The position numbers and the translations under genes were made by a program. From positions 291,364 to 355,363 of the forward strand of contig VZRZ01007768.1 in the NCBI GenBank assembly GCA_013398175.1: a stretch of DNA of 64,000 nucleotides. The letters are read 5' to 3'. The notes under the pieces were generated by a model. It searched no databases and had not been told where the DNA came from. It saw nothing but the letters and a program-made list of their open reading frames with translations. The first letter of the stretch is position 1. Each line of letters opens with the position of its first letter. Below are positions 50,101 through 62,394 of the stretch, piece by piece. The stretch comes from Climacteris rufus (Eukaryota > Chordata > Aves > Passeriformes > Climacteridae).

Positions 50101-53067
50101 AGGGCATCTTATATGCCAGACTACTTCAGTTTGGTACATGCTGAAACTTTCTGTTAAGGTTAAGAAAAGGATAAGAAAGTCACAAATGCATTACCTGTTC
50201 AGAATCTAAAATGGAATTTTGGAGTTTAATTTGTTATTACATATAGAAGAATCTTTTTTCTTTTTTAATCTTAAAGTATAGGTTTAAAAAAATGATCCAA
50301 GGTAGTCACATATGTGCTTCATTCAATGCCTGTTTCCAGCACACCTGTTGGCATGGAGGTGTGTGAGTGAAAACAAGAAAGAACTCGAAAGAGCATGGGT
50401 ATGTATATGCTTTTATCTAAGCAGGGACATAAATTGCACCCACAAGAATGGGATCATACAAGGTTTAAGTTCAACAACAGAAAACAAAATGGGACTCTAA
50501 GATTTTATTACCATCTTCACTTTTTAAAAAAGAGTATCTTTTAAATTGTAATCTACAAAGTAAATGGGGTATATATATCTAGAGCTGCATCTGTTTCAGA
50601 AACATGAAACAGCCCTACAGTTCAGGTTGGGAGGTAGAGAACGGGTGGTTTCCAAACAAATGAGTTACTAGCTACATTCTGTTTCCTGAACGTGCACTGG
50701 CTGCTCTGCTCTGTGGATTGTTACCAGCTTCAGCATTTTTAAAATATTTCCCATTACCCTTTATTTGATATTTTATGCTTCCCCTCATAAACCCTTGAAG
50801 CAGATTAATTGTGCCTGTGATGTTTGTTTGTAAGTACAGCTGCTCTTCCTTCCAGTTTGTTTTATAATTGTGATGTCTCAAAGATATCCTCATAAAACTG
50901 ACGGGTGGATCTGCAAACAACCAGAGTTTTATCAGAAAGGAAATCCAGATTAAAGTTATTGGAGAAAACATTTGAGTAATGCTCAATGTTAAAAAAAAAA
51001 AAAAAACAACACAAAAGAAAATATTTAAAAATCCATCACTTCTTCTACATGTTTATTACATGTACATAAATACTGTTAATCCTGTAGTTTATTTTGTTCA
51101 ATATATACAAATATACAGTTCTAGTACATTGGGATGTCTTAGAACAAATAATAAATCCAAATTCAATAGTCTAAGAGTAATACTAATTGGTTCAGGGACT
51201 GTCATGCTGTACCTCCAACAAGTGCTGTATTTCAGAATTCTTTTGTTTATTAGTTGGAAAGGATGGGTGAAGTTTCAGACCAAAGCAATTGCTAACTATA
51301 AAACCAAATCAAATAAAGGCTTCAGTTTGAAAGAGCACCTTTAAAGTCCATTTGTGAGATACACTGTTCAGCTGTTAAATGTCTTGTAAGTTTTCCAAGA
51401 ACTTTGGTGAGCTTTCTTCATAAAATCTATATCATTTTCATTGAAGATTAATGATAGGCTTATTAAAAAATAAAAAACTTGGAGAGGCTTTCTGTGATTA
51501 TGAACAAGGGTCATCACACTACATTACTTTGGAATGTTTTTATAAGCTTTGTCAGTAGAAGTACACTAAAAAAATCTATAGACCAACATTTTCAAGTCTG
51601 TTTTTCATTTTTAAAGGATATAATTTATTTTTTCTCTTTCATTTACGAGTACATGAACAACACCAAAATACCATTCTCAGTTCCATCCAAGTAGTGCCAT
51701 TGGATGCCATTTAATTATCACTTGTAACTGGGCAACGATGGTCACATCAACAGGGCAAGGCATGTATAAGCAGGGAAGACTGTGCCAAAGTCTAGACTGG
51801 CAAAGTTCTGCACATTGCAGATGAAGACAGAGCATACACAGAGGGAAAGCAGCCCCTGGTCCTCCATTTTGTCTTATCCAAAGCAGGATAAAAGATGCAG
51901 AGTCCCATATCACTGCCAGAGAGGATTTGTGCTTCAGGATGCAAAACCCACATGAAACAAATAAAGAACCCTTTGGGGCTACTGCAGCTGGTCAAGACTG
52001 CCATGGGAAGCAGCTTATGTGAACCAGGGAATGCATAGTGCTGCCTGCCCCTAGCCAAGCCATAAGGGTGCAGGGCTTTCTGCTTTCTTTTCCTGCAGAA
52101 TAAGACGTGGTATCCACTACTGTCATGTGGCAGAGCCAAAACAAACAAACAGAAGTGTGCAGGATGAGTGGCTGGTTAGTCTGACTTCTCCTTGTCCCTG
52201 CTTCTGTGATGGAAATGATTACTCTGCCTTTTACAGGATCTACCAATGTTAAATTTGTCAGTTTATATGGACTCAGGTATCAGAAGCTGATTTAGTTATA
52301 AGCCAAGTTTTTTAAAATGCCCAATTTGAGATACTCCAAAAGCAGCTGAAAGCCAGGAAAGTCAGCTCCTCCAGGATGCAATGGCCTGGGTTCATGCCAC
52401 ACTAGGGCAGCACAATCATGGATGGGATTGGGTTTGCCTTTGCCTATCCATCAGTACAGACAGGTATCTGCAGAATGTGGTTCAGGTTTTACAGAGTAAT
52501 TATATGCTGGAAGATATAGAATTACCCCTGGTGGTGCCTATTTCTCCAACAATTAGAGAGAACAAACGGTGGCTTTGATCCTATCTCAGGCATCTTAATT
52601 GAATTACTTGAATTCAAGACCGTGTTTAAATATTTTTCTTCAAACTTATGTAACTTAAGTAACCGCCTGTAATGGTATGCATATTTTTAAACAATTTCTT
52701 AAAGTGCAGAGTCATCATTCATTACTAGAGAGCACAATATTTGACAGGGAGAAAGAATATATTTCAAAATAAAGACTTCTATCACTTTTACCTGAAGGAA
52801 AATTAGGACTGAAATGGTAGAAGCACACTGGATAATTTTGGGAACTTCCTATAAGCAATGGTGTCAGGATACCACCTTCAGTTGCTAAGTATCTAAACTT
52901 GAAATTGACTAATAAGTATAAACAACGTAAAACCTCTTTTAAAAAAAGGAAAAGAAAATGCAGCAGTGTTGAAATTTGTTCTCTTCCTGAGAAAACTCTA
53001 TAGTCATGAAGATGTCACTGCAGTCTTTCCCAGTTTGCCAATATTAAGGAGATGAAAGGTGTTAAAT
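47101..53067. other. Unique DNA, no gene seen
   Basis: Nearly 6 kb with no gene or clear mobile element. A run of 16 A is at 50991-51006. Chance frames up to 121 codons (50979-51344) include this run and have no protein features. Confidence 0.5.
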
Positions 53068-53178
53068 ATCATAGAATAATTGAATATCCTAAGTGAGAAG
53101 AGAGCCACAAGGATCACTGAAGTCCAGTTTCTAGCCCTGCACAGGATAATCCCAAGAAACACACCACATGCCTATGTA
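53068..53178 (-). mobile_element. CR1 3' end, short fragment
   Basis: 'atcatagaataattgaatat', 'gccacaaggatcactgaagt', 'ctagccctgcacaggataat' and 'cccaagaaacacaccacatg' follow the reversed 3' end of a further CR1 subfamily. The fragment is about 110 bp and is 5'-truncated. Confidence 0.82.
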
Positions 53179-56100
53179 TTTAAAAGAGGAAAATAGATGT
53201 AAACTGTGGTTCTATAAAACCTGTACTGTTTTATAGGATGTAAAATTTTTGTTAGCTTAATAATTTAAAAAACTTGTCTCTTAAATTAAAATTCCTGAAA
53301 ATACTCCCCCAATTTTATGCCTACCCTTATTCTAGGATCTCTTTCTCCCAGTGTGATGAACTGTCTGTGCTTCTCATCCTTTATCTTTCCCTATCAATCC
53401 TGCCTTTCTTCCTCCCCACATACCTGGGTTTCCCCTCTCTTTTCCAAGCCAGGCCATTTCTATGACTGCTCCCTTGTTCCTCCTTTCCTCCAAACCAACC
53501 ACTGTGATGCTCAGCTCCATCTGACCCAGTAGCCTGTAGACTCCTTTGCTGACCCATGGAAAATGCACACTGGAAGCTGGAAATAAAATCTTCTCCATTT
53601 CACAACTGGTTCTTCAATCTCTTCCTACATTCCATGACTGTTAAGTACTTCACAGCAAAAATAGCAAGGAATAACTTTTAAAATACCCACTTATCTGCCT
53701 GTTTTTCACATGAAATCAGTAATATTCTGCTTATTCACACTGAGGAAACTCCTTGGGATTTTTGAATTCATTAAGTACAGCATTTATATGTCAGCATATG
53801 GGAGAAGGAAGGATAAAAATTACATCAGCTAGAGCAGCAACATCTTATGAATGTTAAACTTACATTCACATACAATTATTTACATACCAGCATTAGAGAT
53901 AAGACTCAAATTTGTTATCTTTTATGAAGCATGGCTCAAACAATTCACAAATCTTACTCTAAAAACTCTAAATGCACAGAAATCTAGAATGCCACCAATA
54001 TTGGGCATGTGCCTACCACCAGAGCAGGATTGTTTGAACCATCAGGGGCTTTGAACCTGTTAGGGGGTCCCTAGTATAGTTTTGGCCTGCGCCAGCTAGT
54101 ATTTTCCTAAACTGTTTCCAATGCTTTGGGCATTAATATGTGTCAAGGATTATTGCCTGTCAGTAACTTTATTAGGATGTCCTGTGCTGGACAGCAAGGG
54201 GGTTGCAGAGTGTAGATGTGAGCTGGGTCATGCAGCTGGACCTGGTGATAGGAAATGGGCAATAGCTGCCTTTGGTTTCCCATTTAAAGGCAGGGCCACA
54301 AAATACCAGGTATATGCACAGGACTCAATGAGATGCAGCCCTTCATACATCTGAAATAGGCCACTATATTCACTTTCAAGCATAAAACCTACACTGCTGA
54401 CCAAAACTTCAGTGTCTGATTGCTTCCCAAACTCAAAACAGCCAATAAAAGCTAGAATAAACCTCACCCTTCACCTCATCTTCTGATTACCTGTCAGTAA
54501 TTATGCCACACAGTACTCCATCAGCATGGCTCTTGCTATTAACAGTTCATAGTGACATGCACATCTAACACCTGCTGACATTCTCTGATGTTCAATCTGC
54601 AGGAGTTTTTCCCGTCTCCATCACTGGCTGAGTTAGGACAAAACTTCTGAGAAGTCTCTGGAGTAGGTAAATGTACAGTTCTCTGCAAGAGGTGCTGGGC
54701 CTATACCTTTGCAGCCACATCCATGGTCTTCTCTTTGGTGGCACTAATTCCAGCAAAAGTGCCAATGGCTGGTGGTCATCCTGCCAGTTTAGTCATTATG
54801 GTGGTGGACTCTGAAGCTGGAAGGCACAAACCTGTGATTAACCCAGGTCACATGGTGCAGCAATCATTTTGAGCTACTACCAACCTAAGCCAGATTTGAA
54901 CTGCTGACCAAGAAGTGAAAGGCTTTGTATCCTATTACCAATATCCTAAATCATCCAGCCTCCCCTGCAACTATATTTTTTGGATTATTATGTAGGAACA
55001 ATAATAGAATACCCCATAAACAGGTTCTTTAGATATTCAAACATGTCAGGTTGTACTTTCTACATTTTCAGATAATTGTGGAGTAAATATTTGTTAAATG
55101 AAGTATTTTACATCTGTCTTGGACCAAAGCGATCTTTCTGTCAGTAATACCACAGAACACTTGTAAAAGTATGCCGGCCATTACAGAGTTATGCACTCTT
55201 GGCAAATACAGTCTTTGAACTCATGTTACTGTGCTGCCAATAAAAAACATGTTCTTTTTTATCAACTGGATGTCTTTCAATTATACAATCATTGTCTGAC
55301 AGAAAAGCAGTTGAAATAGATTTTTAAAAATCCTTTTTTTTAAATTTCACACCAGTTGGCAAAAGGTTAATGTTTGTTTGCCTAACTCTCAAAGAGACAT
55401 TTGGTGTAGTTCAATAGCACAGAGAAAATACTGTATAACGATCAAAAGGAAAAAAAGCATGCACACTTTCCTATGAAAGACAACACATGGTCCTTGCAGA
55501 AGGAAATGCTGCATTTCTTTCCCATACATCAGAGCTAGACCTTCACCTCATCATGATGTTCATCTGCAGTCAAAGCAAATTGTGCTGGAGCTGGAAGTCT
55601 GGTCTGACCAATGTTTTCGTAATCCTTTTTAATCCTATAGAACATCAAAGGCAACCAGTTACCAAAAGTAGCTCTGGTGTGTTAGAATAAAATAGCTGGT
55701 TCAATCTAGACTGCCATTACAAAGACATTCATACATGCAGCCTAATGCAGACTATACTTAAAATTGCTAAATTATCTTTGCCATCACTGTAACCACTGAA
55801 ACTGAGTGAAATTACTTTTCAAGGAGACAATAGCACTCAAAACACCCACCACTGCCTAGTCAGAACTGCACATGACAGCGTGGATGCACTTTGTGATCCA
55901 ACATGCTACCACACTTCATCCATTCAAACACAACCTCCCACATACCCAATACGTGCACAAACTTTACTTTATCCATAGGTTTACAACTGACATAATACAC
56001 TTCCAAAACTGAAGACGTGCCAAGGTGTCCCCACCCCCATCCAGCTCCATCTTTTTCCACAAGCAATACTACTCTTTTTGCACTTTGAAAGTTAGTTTAA

Positions 56101-56670
56101 GCCTCCTATGAAGAAACTATGCATTTTTGATTGTCGCCTGTATAATCACCCTCTCTGCCTACTCTTCTTTCAGTGTGCAATTGCACTGGTATTTGCCTAA
56201 TGGATGTAATTGCACTGATGTGTTGTGCAGGCTCCTGTTTTCTCCTTAGCACCCTCCCCTATACAGCTCCTGTAATTATCATATTCAATGATCCAATTAG
56301 TGGAAGGTCTGAAGACACCCCAGGTCCTGCTGCAAACTGAGTCCATTTGTATCAGATGGATTTGTTAGTTAAATCAGATGTTATCCCCTTTCCAGCTTTG
56401 TTGTTGGGTAGGACACATGCATTGATAATTACCCATGTGTTGTCTATTTTTAAGCTTATCTTTGAGCTTCCATGAGCTGTCTCTTTGTCACTGTATGCAG
56501 ACAGTTAAGTAGGCTGCAGTGGGCTACCAGCACAGCAAACATTCATTCCAAAATACCAACCAGCTCTTACATTTTCCTTATGAAGAGGGAGGAAGGGAAA
56601 GCTTTGCTGATGGGCTGCTCTATCCTCTTGTTGACCTCTCCCAGCAAGAATTACTTAGGGATGCTGCAGT
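53179..56670. other. Unique DNA, no gene seen
   Basis: No gene, RNA or repeat family recognised in this interval. Confidence 0.5.
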
Positions 56671-56675
56671 CTTCT
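56671..56675. repeat. Target-site duplication, left copy
   Basis: 'cttct' directly before the LTR edge TGTTGCGC. It is repeated exactly at 57441-57445. Confidence 0.65.
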
Positions 56676-56880
56676 TGTTGCGCTGACCGCCGGCCGCCCA
56701 GTGGCCTCGGCAGATGACAAGGATTGGTGTCCCAGCAGGACAAACCAAGATCCTGTCAGCAGCTGGCGATGCTGTCTGCAGGTGGCTGGAATGAAGGCTG
56801 GCAGCAATGATGGTGTTGCTTGACAACAGAGGCAGAGCAAAGGACGAGAGAGGGCCTTCTCTTTGCCTGCAGCCCTTCTC

Positions 56881-56886
56881 TTTATT
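56881..56886 (-). terminator. LTR polyadenylation signal AATAAA
   Basis: TTTATT on the plus strand reads AATAAA on the minus strand. It lies about 85 bases downstream of the TATA-like box, fitting the R region of the LTR. Confidence 0.65.
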
Positions 56887-56965
56887 CAACCCCCAGGGGG
56901 GCAGAAGGTCTGGTTGGACTGAGAGGTGAGGAAGAAAAAGCAGTTGGGGCAATGGTTACAGTGAC

Positions 56966-57166
56966 TTTTAAACAGGGGAGGAGAGAGAGAGGAGCAAAGG
57001 AGCAAACCGATGGGGAGATGACAAGGGGTGACAAGGGACCAGTTACAGAGGGTTGGGGGAGGAACACATTTGAATCAACCAATTATGAACCAAACAGAAC
57101 AGAACTTTCCAGAGCTTCATACATAACCAATGAACTGCATTAATAGACAGGAAAAGCTGAACCAAT
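56966..57166 (-). promoter_or_regulatory. LTR promoter: three CCAAT boxes and TATA-like box
   Basis: On the minus strand, ATTGG elements (CCAAT on the plus strand) at 57162, 57127 and 57079 precede TTTAAAA at 56966-56972. CCAAT boxes bind NF-Y in vertebrate promoters. Transcription would run toward lower coordinates. Confidence 0.55.
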
Positions 57167-57440
57167 GGGGATAAAGGAATGCAGAAGCTTCTGGAACAGA
57201 GGGAGGAGATGCTGCAGGAGTGACACCCAGTGGGAGGCAACCCCTAGACTGGGGTCTCGCCCTCGGATCCACCCTCAGGGTCAGAGTCCTGGGTGGGGAA
57301 ATCCACCCACTTTATGTCACTCAGCCCTAAGGTGGGCTGGGCCACTGCAACATCTGTCTTGTGGGAAGATGATGCTATTTCAGAGGTAGTGAATGTAGAA
57401 AGAAAGAGGAAGGAACGTTTCCAGACATCCAAACCACTCA

Positions 57441-57445
57441 CTTCT
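57441..57445. repeat. Target-site duplication, right copy
   Basis: 'cttct' directly after the LTR edge ACCACTCA. It matches 56671-56675 exactly. Confidence 0.65.
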
Positions 57446-58416
57446 CTTCCTGCCTCTGCTGTGACACATGGGAAAGCTATATTTCTTTCATTATGCCACT
57501 GTCTTTTGCTTGTGTAATCATTCCCTAGAGAAAGGAACGGTTACTTGGTCCATCTCAAAGTGTGGGAGAGGAACATGCTATAGCTGAAGCAGAGGTAAGT
57601 TTGAAGGAAGGATGGCTACATGGAGTAGACTGAATATAACTGGGATTCTTAAAAGACAGTTAAGTTAGGAGACTGCGTGATCAAAACTGTTCCACACAAA
57701 CATTTGGATTCACCAGGGCTGAAGCACATATCCTTTATGTCTTTAAAGTTGTCTTTAGACAACTCTGATGGAAAATTTTCTAATCATAATTGAATATTTG
57801 TTTGGGTTTGACTCAGCATTTATAGATCTCTGGACCCAGGTAGCTCTGTATGAGAGAGGGATTTGAAGGTGTCACAAGCATTTTGTAACACGTGGCACAC
57901 AACCCCTCACACAAATCAGCATTACAGAGAGCTTTCCACCCACCTAAGCCCCAGGTCTTCCTTTGAATATGCCTGTCTGATTGCACTGCATGTAACAGAA
58001 ACTGTAGAAAACTGGAAACTGTAGGGCAGCTTTTGGTGACTGAATTTCTAAATTAAACAGTAAAATGCCTGTAATTAAACAAGATGAAGCTGGATCCTAT
58101 GTAGCACTCATCCAGGAAGAACCATTAATGCCCCTTGCCTAAGATACCCACATTACCTCTGACCCTGCCTGTCTCACTGTCTTGTATAGACAGCATATAT
58201 TATTATATTTATATTTGAAATATTAATCTTGAATTGTCCTGTTCACAAAAGAAATAGACTCTTTCAGAGAATGATTCACTTAACTCAGAGGTCTGTTTTG
58301 GTAATTGCATCCTTAAAGTCTCTGTTTCTCTCCCCTGACGGTGTGAGGAGTTTTGATAATTGGCTCAGACTTGTCTGCATTATAGCTACTTACATTTATT
58401 AATGTATTAATGCTGT
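57446..58416. other. Unique DNA, no gene seen
   Basis: No gene recognised. From about 58190 the sequence is AT-rich, non-repetitive and rich in ATTA cores, leading into the inverted repeat. Confidence 0.45.
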
Positions 58417-58517
58417 CTGCGGTATCTACATCCCTTGACAGGAGGCTTGCAGAATTAAAAAAGCCAGAATCACACCATTTAATCCTCCTCAAATAACACG
58501 GGATGTAGATACCTCAG
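58417..58517. repeat. Perfect 14-bp inverted repeat, 65-bp spacer
   Basis: 'ggtatctacatccc' at 58421-58434 is exactly inverted as 'gggatgtagatacc' at 58500-58513. After one mismatch the pairing resumes for three more bases on the outside (CTG at 58417-58419, CAG at 58515-58517). The spacer is not a recognised repeat. It could be a stem-loop, a paired protein-binding site or the remains of a small foldback element. Confidence 0.9.
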
Positions 58518-61500
58518 CTCTGCCAATAATCCAATAAATCCCACAAAAGGCCCAGCTCCAAACTTTTCCTCATTCTTATAACCCCTCCATAACTAAAAAA
58601 CTCTTCCATCCTCATAATATATTTGTCATGAATCACCTGAGATCCATCCTACCTTTCTTGTTTCTTCGATGGCATTTGCTGTGAGGCAGCTCCTCAATAA
58701 CACCCTCCTTTCTGCACAGCACAGTGGTCCAAAGGGGTAAGGTGGTCACCTCAGTGATTAGACAGAGCAATTAATTCAGGATTAGGCATGTTCCCTCTAC
58801 AGTAACTCAGCCAAAAGCTCAAGCACGCTGTGAAAAAGAGGAAAAGTATCAAATGTCTTCCATGGGCACTTGCCATACTTTACTGATTAGATATGAGGTG
58901 CCCTGATGATGGAAAGAGGAAAGATACAAATGCAAACCATAATCCTGCCAGGTGCTGAAAGATGTTGGGCATCCAGTGAGGTTTTATAGCGAATGATAAC
59001 CACGGACCTTCTGCATCCATCAAGACAGATTAACTCCCTATGAAACGTGCTTAGTCTGTGTCTGTATAACTTGTGAGCATGTGGCCATCAGGTTCCAGAG
59101 AAACAGAATCTCCTCAAGAAATTGTCTTTTCAAGAAACACACAAGAGAAATGCTACTTCAAGTCTTTCGTTTCTAGCATTTTGAATTGTGAATTGGCCTG
59201 CATAAATTTAATGCTAGTGAGATGTACAACCTGTGGAATGGGATTTCTTCTTCTTTATAATTGAAAAAGTTTATTAGAATCTGGTTTGTAAAGTCAAGTC
59301 TCAAATAAAAGCAAAATATGCTAATTTTTGAACAAAAAAATTAATTCCTTGTAACAATTCAGATGAATTTATTAATGTATCTTACCAATATATACAAAGG
59401 AGAACAAAAGTCAATTAAATGCACATTTTTTAACATTGATATACTTCTGGCTGCTCACCAAGTTTAATAATCTAACCCCTGTTTAAATTAAAATATCATA
59501 TCAGCTTTTAATACAAACCTTATATGAGTTGCAAATTCACAATACATGTTAAGTCTAAAAAAATCATCATCTATCATTGCATTATTTCAGCAGTGGCAGC
59601 TGGCTGTTTTTAAAAGGTTCCTAGGAACAGAGATCTCAGTTTAAATGTAATATTATGTTATATTACTCACACTTGAACTGACCTTCATAAATATCAAACC
59701 TTTACAATTATAAGTCATGACATTTAATACTTTCCTACAGACTAAGCAGGACCATGTTACATTATAAGGTCACTTGTCATTTGCAGCTCTTAGAGAAACT
59801 TTTAATTTTAATGAAGACACTAACTCAGACACAAATAGTAATGAAATTGTGGACAAACATTCTTCTGATTGGCTCAAGTGAACACACTCGCACTGCACCA
59901 TGCAGCACTGAAAGACTGAAAATGCCTTGCTAGCTCCCTGCCCATCTGCATTAATGAGCAGCATATGCTTTGTATTGTTACTGTAGGAAATGACTTCTGG
60001 AGTGAGCTGGTGACCACTGAAGGGTTAATCCTTCCTGCTCTCCTGGGATGAAACCAGCAGGCTTCCCCACATGGATGCTCTTGTCCAAGCAATAAGAAGC
60101 TGCTCTTGCTCACTTAACCATTCAGCCAAAAAAACTGGGCAAAATAACAGACTGACCACCATGTGTTGTACCCATAAGCCAAAATTCTGCCACTTTAGGG
60201 GCTTTGCTGAGCCACCCACACCCTAGGCTCCCTCTAGAGTGAATGGCACCTCAGAAGAATCTCTGGGCAGAAATTCAACTAGGTAAGAGTGGAACACCTT
60301 GAATAAAGAACTGAAAATTCTCTCAAAAGCAAAGGCAAAACATGGTTAATTTAAACACATTCAGTTCCATCCTACTTTGACGCCAGACTTGTTGCAATGC
60401 CTGTAATATTCAGGTCCAGGTGGCAGCAGAACAACAGTGGAAGAAAGAGGGATTGTTTTATTTTTTGTCTCGAGTTCCTGCAGATCTTTCTTATATGAGC
60501 TCAGGACCAGGTTTCTAATCCTGTATTTGCTTTTGCTTTTGTTTTTTTTAGGGAGAAAATAGTGCAATAGCTAGAACAATTAAGTGTGTTAAATTATAGG
60601 CAATGAGGAATATGATAGAACCACAAATAGAAATAACCTTCACAATCGAATTAAAAATGTTATGCCAGATTGCCTTTTTTTGTAAAAGTGCCCTTTCACA
60701 ACTGATAATTTAGCCTTTGCAATACTTTCTACTACTCACCTGCTTTTTTTATAGATCAGCTTTAAAAAAAATTAACTTTCACTCAGCAAAAGGTCCCCGC
60801 CAAAACCAAAAATACAGCTCATAAATGAATGCATGGCATGAGAAGAGAAAGAGAGAAATTATCTAAAGGAGGAATAAGAGATCACTATTTTTTAAACAAC
60901 TTGCTTAGCTTTCCAGATTTCATCTATCACCAGTACTAAAACAGAGCATAAAGATGTCAGAGATTTGTCTTCTGACAGGAAAGTGATATCATTCTTTCCA
61001 CACTAACAAGGCCTATATACTAATAGAACTCATAGATGTGCTTAAATTGGTGATAGAAGAGTTTAAATCAGTCCAGACATGAAGTCACCTCAATGGGCAG
61101 ACATGATAATTCTTTCATATAGTGATCAAAGTGGTGATCATTATTATTTGGATAATGTGGAGCACCTCATCCAGCAGATACTTCTGAGAACATCTTGGAC
61201 CCATAAACATCCCATTGATGTTGTGCACCTGAATGACTTCTTAAATAAAGATGCCAGTCATCCTGAGGCCACTTTGAAATCAGTGGGAAGAAAGTGCCTC
61301 TAAGCTACTTTCATGCACGGAGTCAGGGCATGAACACATGCACTGCAGTGTGACCATGCAAATTATTGCTGCTAGTTCATGGACTAGCCTAACCCAGACC
61401 AATTTGTACTCTTCCAGACAATCTGAGAATTACCACAGGCCATTGAATTTTGCCATGGGCAGTTTCAGCACAACCATCTTGCTTTGGAGAATAGGAGAAT

Positions 61501-62192
61501 GTAATAATACAAATGTTATCAAAGAGGACCAGCTGGTTCAGAAGCCAAAGGGGGAAGCTTAGCATTATTGAATATACTGGTTGGTGTACATAGTCCTAAG
61601 AGGGCAGTTCAGATGGGATGCTTGTTAATTTTTGCTGGAATTATCTAACTCCTCATCAGAGAAGCCTACACTGTTCACTATCTCAGTTTAAGGGCTTTAG
61701 ATAAGTAATATAAGAACGCCACTGACAAACAATGAAAATATAATCTATAATTAGGTCTAATGCATCTGGAAATTGTCATCTTCCAGAATGGGGACTGAAA
61801 ACCAGGACAGCTTTCAGACATGGAATCCATTTCACAGTGTCATCTAACTGTAATCCTGAAACTGCCAAAAGAAATCTCTCCTTTCAATGCTTTTTATTTT
61901 CCCACTTAAAGAGATACATTTTGTGAATCTCACTCTGAGCTGCCTACCATTCATCTTTACATATTTCAGCAACTTTGGCACACACCCCAATATTTTGAAT
62001 ACCACTCCTATGTATAACTTTGAAATACCACAACACTGGACACTATAATGACTCCTTTCTATTTCTGGATCTGCTCCTGAGTATCCAACAGCAAGAAATC
62101 AAGTAAGGAAATTTTATTACCAAATGGCATGGCTTGACAAGAAGCCCAATCAAAATAAGTGACTAACTCCTTTCTCATGAGCTTCCTTTCCC
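58518..62192. other. Unique DNA, no gene seen
   Basis: No gene, RNA or mobile element recognised in this interval. Confidence 0.5.
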
Positions 62193-62251
62193 AGGAGCTT
62201 ATTGAGTTAGGAGCTTAATTGAGCTTATTGAGAATAGGAGCTTATTGAGTT
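62193..62251. repeat. Short direct-repeat cluster
   Basis: 'aggagcttattgagtt' occurs identically at 62193-62208 and 62236-62251. Between them are two related copies of the core GAGCTTATTGAG (62211, with one inserted A, and 62221). Confidence 0.92.
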
Positions 62252-62355
62252 GCTCAGGTAGAAAGTTAGGCCCATCTACACGCATCTAAGCTTCCACAGG
62301 GAATTCCCCAGGAACGGAAAAGGTGCACACTGCCATTTCTTCAAGTGTGACGTGT
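62252..62355. other. Spacer between two direct-repeat clusters
   Basis: No feature seen. Confidence 0.5.
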
Positions 62356-62394
62356 CACTGAAGACAGGGTGCACTGAAGACAAGGTGCACTGAC
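62356..62394. repeat. Tandem 16-bp duplication
   Basis: 'cactgaagacagggtg' (62356-62371) is followed by 'cactgaagacaaggtg' (62372-62387) and the start of a third copy 'cactga'. Confidence 0.92.

Larger units (their letters stand above)
56676..57440 (-). mobile_element. Solo endogenous retrovirus LTR, 765 bp
   Basis: On the minus strand the unit runs from TGAGTGGTTT to GCGCAACA, flanked by identical 'cttct' pentamers. It carries, in sense order, three CCAAT boxes (57162-57166, 57127-57131, 57079-57083), a TTTAAAA TATA-like box (56966-56972) and an AATAAA polyadenylation signal (56881-56886) about 85 bases after it. That is the layout of U3, R and U5. U5 is about 190-200 bp and CpG-bearing near its end. 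There is no viral internal sequence on either side, so this is a solo LTR left by recombination between two LTRs. The chance frames inside it (such as 56820-57143) are not genes. The superfamily is not assigned. Confidence 0.78.

Noticed and set aside
50979..51344. 121-codon frame starting in a poly-A run
   Set aside because: The N-terminal lysines come from the A run and the remainder is AT-driven composition with no domain.
56820..57143. 107-codon frame rich in Glu, Arg and Gly
   Set aside because: Lies inside the solo LTR, antisense to its transcription. It reflects purine-rich LTR composition.
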